Shown piece by piece: positions 26,313-35,052 of a DNA stretch of 64,000 nucleotides. The stretch comes from Achromobacter sp. RTa (GTDB taxonomy: Bacteria > Pseudomonadota > Gammaproteobacteria > Burkholderiales > Burkholderiaceae_B). The translations under genes and the position numbers were made by a program. The notes under the pieces are model-generated. The model saw nothing but the letters and a program-made list of their open reading frames with translations, ran no database searches and was not told where the DNA came from. The stretch is taken from NCBI RefSeq assembly GCF_000757485.1, contig NZ_JPYO01000045.1:382121-446120 (forward strand), written 5' to 3'. The stretch's first letter is position 1, and each line of letters opens with the position of its first letter.

Positions 26313-28273
26313 AAATCCACAAGGCATTGTGGTTCGGCTTGTCGTGCATCGGGCTGGTCGTCCTGATGATCGTGTTCCTGACGCCCTGGGACCATCTCAC
26401 CACCGGGCACATCGGCCTGCTGATGCTGGCCCTGATCGTGGTGGCGATCATGCTGGGCTTTCCGACGGCGTTCACGCTGATGGGGATGGGCGTGCTGTTC
26501 ACATTCCTGGCGTACTACATGCAGAGCTCGGATCCGGGCCGTTCGATCGGGCAGACGCTGGACCTGATGGTGCAGCGCACGTACGCCACGATGACGAACG
26601 ACTCGCTGATCTCCATCCCGCTGTTCGTGTTCATGGGCTATCTGGTCGAGCGCGCCAACCTGATCGAAAAGCTCTTCCGGTCCATGCACCTGGCGCTGGC
26701 GCGCGTGCCGGGCGCGCTGGCGGTGGCCACGCTGGCGACATGCGCGATCTTCGCCACCGCCACGGGCATCGTGGGGGCGGTGGTGACGCTGATGGGCCTG
26801 CTGGCCATGCCCGCCATGCTGAAGGCGGGGTACAGCGTGCGGCTGACCGCCGGCGCCATCACGGCGGGCGGCTGCCTGGGCATCCTGCTGCCGCCGTCGG
26901 TGATGCTGATCGTGTACGGCGCGACGACCGGCGTGTCCGTCGTGCAGCTGTACGCGGGGGCCCTGTTCCCCGGCATCATGCTGGCGGCGCTGTATATGGG
27001 CTATGTGATCCTTGTCGCCAAGGTGCGTCCTTCCATGGCGCCGCCGCTGCCCATGGAGGAACGTGGGGTGCCCTTGTCGCCCGAGTCCGCCGCGCTGGCC
27101 TCGGGAGGCCACGTGCGCGCGCTGTCGGGCATGCTGGCGGCCCTGTTCAAGGGGCGCCGCAATCGCGATGTGCCGTTCGGCGCGCTATTGCGCTACATGG
27201 CGATGGCGCTGGCGCCGCTGGCGGTAACGGTGCTGCTGGTGGCGGTGGTCTACCAGGCCACGACGCGGCCGGAGGTGGTGTACGACATCCCCGCGGAACT
27301 GCAGCTGGGCTCGGGGGATTTCGATTCGGGCCTGAGCGAGCCGCCGTCCGGAGGGCTGGCCGAACCGCCATCGGGCGAGCTGGCCGAACCTCCTTCGAAC
27401 GAGGCGCCGGCGGCCGGCGGCCTGTCCGAGCCGCCCGGCACGCCCGCCGCTCCGGCCGCCGCGGCAGGCGCTGCCGCGCCCGAAGCGCCTGGCGCTCCGG
27501 CGGAGGCGGGCGACAGCGTCGCCGCGCCCATGGGATTCTGGATATTCGCCGGCATATGCGCGGTGGCCATGCTGGTGTTCTATGCGATGCTGACGTGGGC
27601 ACGCCTTGAAATCTTCAAGATGCTGATGTCCTCGTTCTTCCCGCTGGCCGTGATGATCGCGGCGGTGCTGGGTTCGATCGCCTTCGGCCTGGCCACGCCC
27701 AGCGAGGCCGCGGCGATGGGAGCCATGGGCGGCGCGCTGCTGGCGCTGGCGTACCGGCGCCTGAACCTGCCGGTGCTGCGGGAATCGGTATTCCTCACGG
27801 CCAAGACCAGCGCCATGGTGTGCTGGCTGTTCGTCGGTTCGTCCATCTTCTCGGCGGCCTTCGCGCTGCTGGGCGGCCAGCGCATCATCGAGGAATGGGT
27901 GCTTTCGCTGGGGCTGTCCCAGCTGCAATTCCTGCTGCTGGCGCAGATCATCATTTTCCTCCTGGGCTGGCCGTTGGAGTGGACCGAGATCATCGTGATC
28001 TTCATGCCGATCTTCGTGCCGCTGCTCAATACCTTCGGCATCGATCCGCTGTTCTTCGGCCTGCTGGTGGCGCTGAACCTGCAGACGGCGTTCCTTTCGC
28101 CGCCGGTCGCGATGTCGGCCTTCTATCTGAAGGGCGTCTCGCCGCCGCACGTCACCCTGAACCAGATCTTCATGGGGATGATGCCGTTCATGGGCATCCA
28201 GGTGATCGCGATCTTCCTGCTTTACGTATTCCCGGAAATCGGCCTGTGGCTGCCGACGGTGCTGTACCGCTAG
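26309..28273 (+). CDS. TRAP transporter large permease (DctM family) with Pro-rich insertion
   Basis: The 654-residue protein is some 200 residues longer than a typical DctM. The normal core is visible: YATMTNDSLISIPLFVFMGYLVERANLIEKLF, GGCLGILLPPSVMLIVYGA, and GLATPSEAAAMGAMGGALLA near the C-terminal half, ending LNLQTAFLSPPVAMSAFYLKG. The extra stretch (about residues 235-440) holds added membrane segments and a loop with four EPP repeats (SEPPSGGLAEPPSGELAEPP) followed by an Ala/Pro run. It performs substrate-proton or substrate-sodium symport. A role for the loop is unknown. Confidence 0.9.
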   Translation: MKIHKALWFGLSCIGLVVLMIVFLTPWDHLTTGHIGLLMLALIVVAIMLGFPTAFTLMGMGVLFTFLAYYMQSSDPGRSIGQTLDLMVQRTYATMTNDSLISIPLFVFMGYLVERANLIEKLFRSMHLALARVPGALAVATLATCAIFATATGIVGAVVTLMGLLAMPAMLKAGYSVRLTAGAITAGGCLGILLPPSVMLIVYGATTGVSVVQLYAGALFPGIMLAALYMGYVILVAKVRPSMAPPLPMEERGVPLSPESAALASGGHVRALSGMLAALFKGRRNRDVPFGALLRYMAMALAPLAVTVLLVAVVYQATTRPEVVYDIPAELQLGSGDFDSGLSEPPSGGLAEPPSGELAEPPSNEAPAAGGLSEPPGTPAAPAAAAGAAAPEAPGAPAEAGDSVAAPMGFWIFAGICAVAMLVFYAMLTWARLEIFKMLMSSFFPLAVMIAAVLGSIAFGLATPSEAAAMGAMGGALLALAYRRLNLPVLRESVFLTAKTSAMVCWLFVGSSIFSAAFALLGGQRIIEEWVLSLGLSQLQFLLLAQIIIFLLGWPLEWTEIIVIFMPIFVPLLNTFGIDPLFFGLLVALNLQTAFLSPPVAMSAFYLKGVSPPHVTLNQIFMGMMPFMGIQVIAIFLLYVFPEIGLWLPTVLYR

Positions 28274-28284
28274 GGCGGGCGGGG

Positions 28285-28308
28285 TCCGGCGCCAGGGTAT
28301 GCGCCGGA
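28285..28308 (+). terminator. Hairpin after the TRAP operon
   Basis: TCCGGCGC and GCGCCGGA form an eight-base stem around an eight-base loop, 11 bases after the large permease stop. There is no strong U-tract, so termination strength is uncertain. Confidence 0.45.
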
Positions 28309-28449
28309 TGCTGTCTCGAGCGGGTACCAGGACCTAGTACGGATGCACCATTGCGGCGGCCTCGCGCCCCGACGTAAGCTTGCCGCTGGTTCGGCTTGCG
28401 GGAACCGCCAACCCTCAGAGGCGCCGGCGTCGCGCCAAAGCGAGGCTGC

Positions 28450-30309
28450 ATGGACCGGGCAATCGTACTTGTCGGCGTCAGCCGCACCCAGGGCGACCTG
28501 GGCCGGCTGGAAGCGGTTGAAAGCGCCGTGGACCGCATGGAATCGTGGGCCCGGGAACAGGGAATTCCCGAGGACCGCATCGTCCGGCTCACGGATGGCG
28601 CGGACCGACCCGTCACGGTGCGGCGGATCTACCGCGTCATCGACCGGCTCATCGGGCTGGATACGCTGGAGCAGTTGATCGTCTATTTCTCCGGGCATGG
28701 CTGCATGCTGGGCCGCAGCGAGTTCTGGCTCCTGTCGGAGGCGCCGGCCGACCCGAACGCCGCGGTCAACCTGGAGGTCTGCTTCGACCTGGCGCGGTAC
28801 GGCCGGATCCCGCACGTGGTGCTCATCTCGGACGCGTGCAGGACCGTCGCGAAAGACGTGCTCCAGAGCCGGATCTACGGCGCCAGCATCTTTCCGAACT
28901 TCAACGATGGCCGCTCCGGACGTGGGGTCGATATTTTCTACGCGACCAGCCCAGGCGCGCCCGCGCTCGAATTGCCGGCGCTGGTCGGGGTGAACGAGGT
29001 CTATCAGGCGGTCTATACCGAAGTGCTCTGCGATGTGCTGGGCGGCGGCGAGCCGGATCTGGTGGTCGACGGCTTCATCCGGCCGCGGCCCTTGGGCGAC
29101 GCGTTGATGGAGCTGGTGCCGAAGGATCTGCTCAGGCGCGGCATGCCCGTACGGGTCGGCCAGGAGACGGACGCGCGCATCAGCTCGGGCGATCGCGCCT
29201 GGGTCGCCCGCTTCGATATCAGGAAGCCGCAGGGCATGCCCCGCCAGCGTCCGCCGGGGCCCGGGTCGCGCGGCCCGGGCAAGGGGATCGACAGCGAAGC
29301 CGGGCGGCCCGAGGACGGAACGCCGGATGACGACACGCCGGAAGACGGGATGCCGCCGCTGCCCGTCGGCGGCCTCGTCGATTACCTGCTCACGCATCCG
29401 TCGGACGCCGCAGGCCTGGAGCTTCAGGTTTCGCGCACCTTGTCGGACCCGGCCCGCAGCCTGCTCCGCAGCGTGATCCGCCGCGCCATCGGCGAGGAGC
29501 CCGCCTTGCTCGAACCGGGCTTCATCCTGCGCGGCCGCGAAGTCCGGCGCGTGGTGTGCCACGACTACGGCGGCAGGCCGGGATGGCGCGCCGACATGTA
29601 TCATCCAGCGCCCGGCGCCAGGCTCGAACCGTACACGGCCTGGGAATTCCCCCATCTTTTAAGCCCGGCGCAGGCCTTGCTGATCTTTCGTGACGGCTCC
29701 GGCACGTTGCTGCCCGTTTTCCCCAGATGCGCGGGCATCGTGGAGTTCGATGCCGAGGGCGGTTTCGCGCTGCGTTACGAACCCCTGGAAGGGCAAGCCG
29801 GCGCGGAGGACCTGCGGGAACTGCGGTGGCTGCGCGCGGCCGTGGCCGAATCCGCCAGGCAGGGGGTCTTCGCGCTCGAGCCGGCCAGCGCGCGGATGCT
29901 GGAGGCCCGCATGAGAGGACTCCGCTTCCTGGATCCCGTCCTGGCGCTGCATGCCGCGTACGCCTACCGCGAGATCGGCGAGATCGACCGCATCCTCGCC
30001 TTGCAGGACTATCTCTGGCGGAGCCTGGACGTGCGCCTGTTCGACCTGGCGCTGCTGTCGCGAGACCTGCTGCGGGAGGACTATGCGGGGGCCGGGGTCA
30101 TGCCCGCGGCGCCTTTGCTGTCGACGGGATGGGTGCTGATGGATTCGCTGGGATGCAAGCTGCCGCTGGAAGTGCGCGAGCTGCGCCAGTACGACACCGG
30201 CTCGCTGTGGACGCACTACTCGCCGGAAGGGGTACGGATCCTGGAGGCCTGGCTGCAACCGGCGTCCGGCCCGGCGGAGGTGTACGAGATGGAGGCGCCC
30301 AGGGCATGA
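28450..30309 (+). CDS. Caspase-like (C14) peptidase with C-terminal extension
   Basis: A 619-residue soluble protein. Residues 1-200 read as a caspase-hemoglobinase fold: IVLVGVSRTQ strand, LIVYFSGHGC with catalytic His83, and VVLISDACRT with catalytic Cys130, then DIFYATSPGAPALE. An acidic Pro/Gly linker follows (about 258-305, with PEDGTPDDDTPEDG). The C-terminal 300 residues hold a strand-rich part (WEFPHLLSPAQALLIFRDGSG) and helical hairpins (MRGLRFLDPVLALHAAYAYREIGEIDRIL). I recognise no family for this part. The stop overlaps the hydrolase start as ATGA. Bacterial caspase homologues often act in cell-death or defence modules, but no such role is shown here. Confidence 0.8.
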   Translation: MDRAIVLVGVSRTQGDLGRLEAVESAVDRMESWAREQGIPEDRIVRLTDGADRPVTVRRIYRVIDRLIGLDTLEQLIVYFSGHGCMLGRSEFWLLSEAPADPNAAVNLEVCFDLARYGRIPHVVLISDACRTVAKDVLQSRIYGASIFPNFNDGRSGRGVDIFYATSPGAPALELPALVGVNEVYQAVYTEVLCDVLGGGEPDLVVDGFIRPRPLGDALMELVPKDLLRRGMPVRVGQETDARISSGDRAWVARFDIRKPQGMPRQRPPGPGSRGPGKGIDSEAGRPEDGTPDDDTPEDGMPPLPVGGLVDYLLTHPSDAAGLELQVSRTLSDPARSLLRSVIRRAIGEEPALLEPGFILRGREVRRVVCHDYGGRPGWRADMYHPAPGARLEPYTAWEFPHLLSPAQALLIFRDGSGTLLPVFPRCAGIVEFDAEGGFALRYEPLEGQAGAEDLRELRWLRAAVAESARQGVFALEPASARMLEARMRGLRFLDPVLALHAAYAYREIGEIDRILALQDYLWRSLDVRLFDLALLSRDLLREDYAGAGVMPAAPLLSTGWVLMDSLGCKLPLEVRELRQYDTGSLWTHYSPEGVRILEAWLQPASGPAEVYEMEAPRA

Positions 30310-31199
30310 AAGAACTCGTGCTGATCCACGGCCGGTCGCAGCAGGACAAGGATTCGAAGGCGCTCAAGCGCGCCTGGATCGAGGCTTGGGGCAGGGGCTT
30401 GGCGGCGGCGGGGCTGGCCCTGCCCATCCCCGAGGAGCGGATCCGCTTTCCGTACTACGGCGACACGCTGCGGGATCTGCTTGAAGGCATTCCCGAAGCG
30501 GATGCCGCGAAGATCATCGTGCGCGGCGCCCGGGAAGACGATGTTGCCGCCAGCCTGCTGCTGGGTTTGCTGAATGAATACATCGACGCCTGCGGGATAG
30601 GGGACGACGAGATCCGGCGCAATCTTCCGCCCGCCGCCGGTCCGGTTGCGGTCGAGCGCGGACCGCAGAACTGGCGCTGGGTGCAGGCCGTGCTGCGGGC
30701 CATCGACCAGCGCGTGCCGGGCAGTGGCGTCCTGATCGGCCTGCTGACCAGCGATGTCTCCCTCTACTTGCGCAACACCAATGTGCGCGGCGCGATCAAC
30801 GGCGGCGTCCGCCAGGCATTCGAGCGTCCTCGGAACAAGGTGGTGGTCGCGCATTCGCTGGGTTCCATCGTCGCGTACCTGCTGTTGGGGAAAGACGGCA
30901 GCGAGGCCGGCTGGCGCGTGCCGGCCCTGATCACCCTGGGATCGCCCTTGGGCATCAAGGCGATACGGGGGCGCCTGGGCGGCGTGCGGCACCCTGACTG
31001 CGTGGGCAGCTGGTTCAATGCCCGGGATCCCCGCGATGTGGTCGCGCTGTACTCGCTGGACGAGCGGAATTTCGGGGTTGTCCCTGCCATCGAAAACAAG
31101 ATCGACGTCGATAATTCCACCAGCAACCGGCACGGCATCGAGGGATACCTGGAAGACCCGGAAGTCGCCAGGCGCATCCATGACGCGCTGATCGCTTGA
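30306..31199 (+). CDS. Alpha/beta hydrolase (lipase/esterase-like), partner of caspase-like protein
   Basis: The 297-residue cytosolic protein opens with the oxyanion strand ELVLIHGRSQ. The nucleophile elbow VVVAHSLGSIVAYLLL gives Ser184, and TLGSPLG follows as in PGAP1-like lipases. Asp241 or Asp244 (NARDPRDVV) and His276 (SNRHGIEGYL) can complete the triad. A helical insert (about 75-165) could form a lid. There is no signal peptide, so it would act inside the cell. Translational coupling to the caspase-like gene suggests equal dosage and a joint job, such as a hydrolase effector activated by proteolysis. That is inference. Confidence 0.8.
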   Translation: MKELVLIHGRSQQDKDSKALKRAWIEAWGRGLAAAGLALPIPEERIRFPYYGDTLRDLLEGIPEADAAKIIVRGAREDDVAASLLLGLLNEYIDACGIGDDEIRRNLPPAAGPVAVERGPQNWRWVQAVLRAIDQRVPGSGVLIGLLTSDVSLYLRNTNVRGAINGGVRQAFERPRNKVVVAHSLGSIVAYLLLGKDGSEAGWRVPALITLGSPLGIKAIRGRLGGVRHPDCVGSWFNARDPRDVVALYSLDERNFGVVPAIENKIDVDNSTSNRHGIEGYLEDPEVARRIHDALIA

Positions 31200-31205
31200 C
31201 CGCGT

Positions 31206-31700
31206 TCAAGACCCCGGGCGAGCGAGCGCGTAGACGGCGGTCTCGCGCTGGTAATGCCGCTCCATGCCCCTGAACGCGAACCCCAGCTTCTCCAGGACCC
31301 GGATCGAGCCGAGGTTGCGTGGCCAGGCGACGGCGACCAGTTCGGGCACGTCCAGCGCGCGCCAGGCGTGGGCGCAGAGCTGGCGGCCCGCCTCGCTGGC
31401 ATAGCCGTGGCCCCAGGCATCGCGGCACAGGCGGTAGGCGAGCTGGATGCTGCCGGTGCCTTCCAGCGGCGTGAGGCTGATCCAGCCGACGGTCCGGCCT
31501 TGCACGACCACGGCCCAATGCCCGATATCCGTCGGCGGTTCGCGCAGCCAGGCCAGCAATTCCTGGCGCCGGGCCTCGGTGGCTGGCTTGACGCCCGTGC
31601 TATGGCGCATGACTTCAGGATCGGACTCCATGGCGAGAATCATGGGCACGTCGTCCGTGCGCAGGCGGCGCAGGATCACGCTGGCGGATAGGGTGGACAT
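31206..31700 (-). CDS. GNAT family N-acetyltransferase (RimJ/RimL-like)
   Basis: A 164-residue acetyltransferase. It shows VILRRLRTDDVPMILAMESDPEVMRHS at the N-terminus and the acetyl-CoA region AYRLCRDAWGHGYASEAGRQLCAHAW, then NLGSIRVLEKLGFAFRG, the usual RimJ/RimL C-terminal motif. It would acetylate a protein N-terminus or small molecule. The gene converges on the alpha/beta hydrolase gene, only six bases apart. I start at MSTLSASVILRR, as the longer frame adds a basic sequence unlike the family. Confidence 0.85.
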   Translation of the reverse strand: MSTLSASVILRRLRTDDVPMILAMESDPEVMRHSTGVKPATEARRQELLAWLREPPTDIGHWAVVVQGRTVGWISLTPLEGTGSIQLAYRLCRDAWGHGYASEAGRQLCAHAWRALDVPELVAVAWPRNLGSIRVLEKLGFAFRGMERHYQRETAVYALARPGS

Positions 31701-31760
31701 GGGCGGTATCGAGAGGCAGGGGCAACGGCCATGATAGCGGGTGGGCCGACGTTCCCACGC

Positions 31761-31790
31761 TTGTGTGAATATGGTTAGGCGCCGTATTAT
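31761..31790 (+). promoter_or_regulatory. Probable sigma-70 promoter of MarR/repair operon
   Basis: TTGTGT and TATTAT stand 18 bases apart, 31 bases before the MarR start, in an otherwise GC-rich intergenic region. Matches to consensus are moderate. Confidence 0.45.
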
Positions 31791-31820
31791 ATCCGTTCTG
31801 TCATTTCTGGAGCGCCTTCC

Positions 31821-32351
31821 ATGCAGGACGCGCAACCCATGCTGGAGCCCAAACACCGCGCACTGCTGGGCGTGGCGGCGGAGCGAGGCCTGCCTTCGGC
31901 CGACGGGATCGGCCTGTGTTTCCAGCTGCTGTCACTGGCCGGAGCCATCGACCGCGACTGCGCCGCCAGGCTGGCGCCGCAGGGCCTGTCCGAAGGCAAG
32001 TTCGTGCTGCTGTTTCTGCTGCACGAGCAGGCCGATGGGATGGCGCCGCATGAATTGGCCGAAGGCGCCGGCGTCACGCGTGCCACGGTCACGGGGCTGC
32101 TGGACGGCTTGGAGCGCGACGGCTTCCTGTCGCGCCACGCTGGCAAGGAGGATCGCCGCAGGATCAGGGTGAAGCTGACCGCCAGGGGCAGGACGGCGGC
32201 GGCCCGGCTGTTCAAGGACCACACGGACTGGATCGGCTCGCTATTCGCGGACCTGGACGATCCGGACCGGGCGCGGCTGCGCGGGCTGCTGGCGCGGATC
32301 TGGCGGGCCACCGACGCGGGCCGCGCCGCCACTCGGGAGAGGCAATCGTGA
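31821..32351 (+). CDS. MarR family transcriptional regulator
   Basis: The 176-residue winged-helix regulator has MAPHELAEGAGVTRATVTGLLDGLERDGFLSRHAGKEDRRRIRVKLTARG as its DNA-binding core (about residues 73-125). The N-terminal helices PLEPKHRALLGVAAERG and C-terminal helices form the dimer part. It overlaps the alkylation-repair gene at a GTGA junction, so the two are translationally coupled. MarR proteins usually repress their own operon and respond to small phenolics or oxidants; the ligand is unknown. Confidence 0.9.
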   Translation: MQDAQPMLEPKHRALLGVAAERGLPSADGIGLCFQLLSLAGAIDRDCAARLAPQGLSEGKFVLLFLLHEQADGMAPHELAEGAGVTRATVTGLLDGLERDGFLSRHAGKEDRRRIRVKLTARGRTAAARLFKDHTDWIGSLFADLDDPDRARLRGLLARIWRATDAGRAATRERQS

Positions 32352-33133
32352 GCAAGGCAAAGCCGCTGGCGCCCAAGCCCGCGGGCAGGGGAGTCAAGGA
32401 CATCGCCCGGGAACGCCTGGCGCAACTCAACGCCGGCGAGCCGGCCGCCACCCTGACCGAATGCCTGGCCGTGGATTTTGCCGCGCTGATGCAGGTCGTG
32501 GCGCCGCAGGTCGGCGCCGACGCGATCGGCACGATGCGCGCGCAGGCCGGGCTGGGAATTTCGCGGCGCATGGCGCTGGCGGCGTACATCCTGGGCGAAC
32601 GGCTGGGCGCGGAGGGTTTCGAGCAGCTGAAGTCGCATCGCTCGGACACCGTGCGCGGCTGGGCCTGCTTCATGGTGGGCGCCATGCCGGAGATGGCGTT
32701 GCGCGAACGCCTGGACCGGATTCGCCCGCTGGCCGACGACGCTCACTTCGGCGTGCGGGAATGGGCCTGGCTCGCGGTCCGTCCGCACCTGGCGGCCGAG
32801 CTGGGCGAGGCGTTGCAGTTATTGCGGCCCTGGACGGGCGACGCTTCCGAGCGGATCCGGCGCTTTGCGAGCGAGTCTTTGCGCCCGCGTGGGGGCTGGT
32901 GCGCGCACATCGCCGCGCTGAAGTCGGATCCGGGCATGGCGCTGCCCATTCTGGAGCCGCTGCGGGCGGACCCGGCCGTGTACGTGCAGGATTCGGTGGC
33001 GAACTGGCTGAACGACGCCAGCAAGGACCGTCCGGACTGGGTGCGCGGCGTGTGCGCGCGCTGGTTCGCGGGCAAGCCTTCCGCCGCGACCGAGCGCATC
33101 TGCAAGCGCGCCCTGCGTTCCATCGGTCCGTGA
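32348..33133 (+). CDS. DNA alkylation repair (AlkD-like HEAT) protein
   Basis: The 261-residue all-helical protein is made of HEAT-like repeats: ISRRMALAAYILGERLGAEGFEQLKSHRSDTVRGWACFMVG, ADDAHFGVREWAWLAVRPHLA and ERIRRFASESLRPRGGW. This is the AlkD-type glycosylase fold, which excises alkylated bases. The start codon is GTG, overlapping the MarR stop. Control by a MarR protein suggests induction by a chemical stress. Catalytic Asp of AlkD cannot be placed with certainty, so it might be a HEAT protein of other role. Confidence 0.82.
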   Translation: MSKAKPLAPKPAGRGVKDIARERLAQLNAGEPAATLTECLAVDFAALMQVVAPQVGADAIGTMRAQAGLGISRRMALAAYILGERLGAEGFEQLKSHRSDTVRGWACFMVGAMPEMALRERLDRIRPLADDAHFGVREWAWLAVRPHLAAELGEALQLLRPWTGDASERIRRFASESLRPRGGWCAHIAALKSDPGMALPILEPLRADPAVYVQDSVANWLNDASKDRPDWVRGVCARWFAGKPSAATERICKRALRSIGP

Positions 33134-33254
33134 ATCGGGCCGGCGCTTCGGCGGTCGCCGATCGCCTGCCTTCCAATTCGGTATAGTCGTTCCAGCCCGC
33201 GGGTCGCCCGCGGCACCGCGGCAGAGTCCGCGCACAACAGTCCAAAGGACGGGC

Positions 33255-34040
33255 ATGGAAGAGACGACACTGAACTGGGCATCGCTGGTCGATGACCTGA
33301 ACAAACTGCTGCGCCTGAAAACCACGGTCATCGGCATGAAGCTCTACGAGCGTGTAGAGGACATGGCGGCGGTGAAGGGCTTGCGGCGTCCGCAGGCCAC
33401 GCACACTACCGACCAGATCGTGGGCATGGCGGCCCGCCTGGGATGGACGGTGGGCATCACGGGCGACGACCTGGTCGGCGCGCAATGCCGCGCGGTGATC
33501 GGGCTGGGCCCCCAGGACGAGGCCTGGAAGAGCGGCAAGGACTACGTGGGCGTCTGGCACGCCACGCCGGAAGACGCCCGCGCCCGCCAGGAGGCGCTGT
33601 CCTGTGTGCCGGCGGGCAAGTACCGCGGCATGGTGGTCTCGCCCCTGGCCTCGGGCCGGCTGGATCCTCCCGACATCTGCCTGGTCTATGCCACGCCGGG
33701 CCAGATGATCATCCTGATCAATGGCCTGCAATGGAAGAACTACCGCCGCTTCGACTGGAGCGTGGTGGGCGAGACCGCCTGCGCGGATTCCTGGGGCAGG
33801 GCGCTCGCCACGGGCGAGCCCAGCCTGTCTTTGCCCTGTTTCGCCGAGCGCCGCTACGGCGGCGTGCCGGACGAAGAAATGCTGATGGCCATGCCGCCGC
33901 GCTATCTGCCGATCGCGATCGAAGGCATGAAGGCCCTGTCGGCCAATGGCTTGCGCTATCCCATACCGCCCTACGGCATCCAGAACGACGTGCGCGCCGG
34001 GATGGGCGTGAGCTACGCGCAGCCGGCGTCCAGGCCCTGA
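33255..34040 (+). CDS. DUF169 family protein
   Basis: The 261-residue soluble protein matches DUF169: LRLKTTVIGMKLYE near the start, LVGAQCRAVIGLG, ALSCVPAGKYRGMVVSPLASGRLDPPDICLVYATPGQMI, then GETACADSW and LSLPCFAERRYGG. Several cysteines sit in conserved-looking spots, which suggests metal or redox binding, though no function is established. AAGGACGGGC precedes the start. Its 3-prime end overlaps the convergent LysR gene by 28 bases. Confidence 0.82.
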   Translation: MEETTLNWASLVDDLNKLLRLKTTVIGMKLYERVEDMAAVKGLRRPQATHTTDQIVGMAARLGWTVGITGDDLVGAQCRAVIGLGPQDEAWKSGKDYVGVWHATPEDARARQEALSCVPAGKYRGMVVSPLASGRLDPPDICLVYATPGQMIILINGLQWKNYRRFDWSVVGETACADSWGRALATGEPSLSLPCFAERRYGGVPDEEMLMAMPPRYLPIAIEGMKALSANGLRYPIPPYGIQNDVRAGMGVSYAQPASRP

Positions 34041-34945
34041 TGGGCCCCGGCCCGCAGCGCGGCTGCCAGCACGCGGGCAGCCGGCCCCAGGGGCTGGTCG
34101 ATGCGGTGCGCCAGATAGGTTTCGGTGGCCACCTGGCTGCCCCGGCCCAGGCTGTCGGTGGGCAGGCGCAGCAGCCGGCCCTCGGCCAGGTCGCGCTCCA
34201 CCTGCCACAGCGGCAGTCGGCCCCAGCCCACGCCCGCCACGATCAGGGCGTGCTTGACGTCCTGGCCGCTGACGCGGCAGGTCTGCGGCGACAGCACCGC
34301 GAAGTCTCGGCCTTCGGTCAGCGTGGAGGGATCCGTTTGCACGATCTGGACGTGGTCCGCAAGCTCCGGCGGGCTCAATGGCGCGTCCGCGGCCACGTGC
34401 CGCGCCAGCGCGTGCCCCGCGCCCACGACCGCCACCATCTGCACGGACGACAGCGCCTGCATGACGATGCGCGGGTGGCGGAAATGCTCGCCGGCGATGA
34501 CGCCCAGCGTGTGGCTGCGCGTCAGCAGCGCTTCCACCGGTCCGCCCAGCGGCAGCACGGAGACCCGGGCGGCGACGGACGGATAGGCCGCGCGCACGGC
34601 GTTCAGGGCCGCGCCGACTTCCGCGATCGGAAACAGGGTGTCCACCGCCAGGGACAGCTCCAGTTCCACGCCTTCGCCCAACCCCTGGGCGCGGGCGCGC
34701 ATGGCGTCCACGCGCAGCAGGATGTCGCGGGCGTTGGCCAGCAGCGCCGCGCCCTGCGGCGTCATCACGGGGCGATGGCCGCTTCTGTCGAACAGCGCCA
34801 CGCCCAGCTCCGATTCCATATTGGCGATGGCGTGGCTGACGGCCGACTGCACGCGCGACAGGCGGCGGGCGGCCGCGCGGAAGCTGCCGGCATCGGCCAC
34901 GGCCGCGAACACGCGGAGCTGGTCCAGGGTGAGGGCGTCTAGCAT
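34013..34945 (-). CDS. LysR family transcriptional regulator
   Basis: The 310-residue regulator has a helix-turn-helix (FRAAARRLSRVQSAVSHAIANMESELG) and the effector domain from about residue 90. I start at MLDALTLDQLRVFAAVA, with GGCGGC a few bases before. It is divergent from the MFS gene over 107 bases, the classic LysR/target arrangement. The likely target is that transporter. The co-inducer is unknown. Confidence 0.9.
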   Translation of the reverse strand: MLDALTLDQLRVFAAVADAGSFRAAARRLSRVQSAVSHAIANMESELGVALFDRSGHRPVMTPQGAALLANARDILLRVDAMRARAQGLGEGVELELSLAVDTLFPIAEVGAALNAVRAAYPSVAARVSVLPLGGPVEALLTRSHTLGVIAGEHFRHPRIVMQALSSVQMVAVVGAGHALARHVAADAPLSPPELADHVQIVQTDPSTLTEGRDFAVLSPQTCRVSGQDVKHALIVAGVGWGRLPLWQVERDLAEGRLLRLPTDSLGRGSQVATETYLAHRIDQPLGPAARVLAAALRAGAHQGLDAGCA

Positions 34946-35052
34946 CGTGCCGCCTGATCTATTCAATCGATCGTTTTCATCACAAGATTATCACTTACGG
35001 GAATCGGTCCGTCCTGGCATGCTGGCGGGGTTTCGAACGAGGGGAGATCAGA

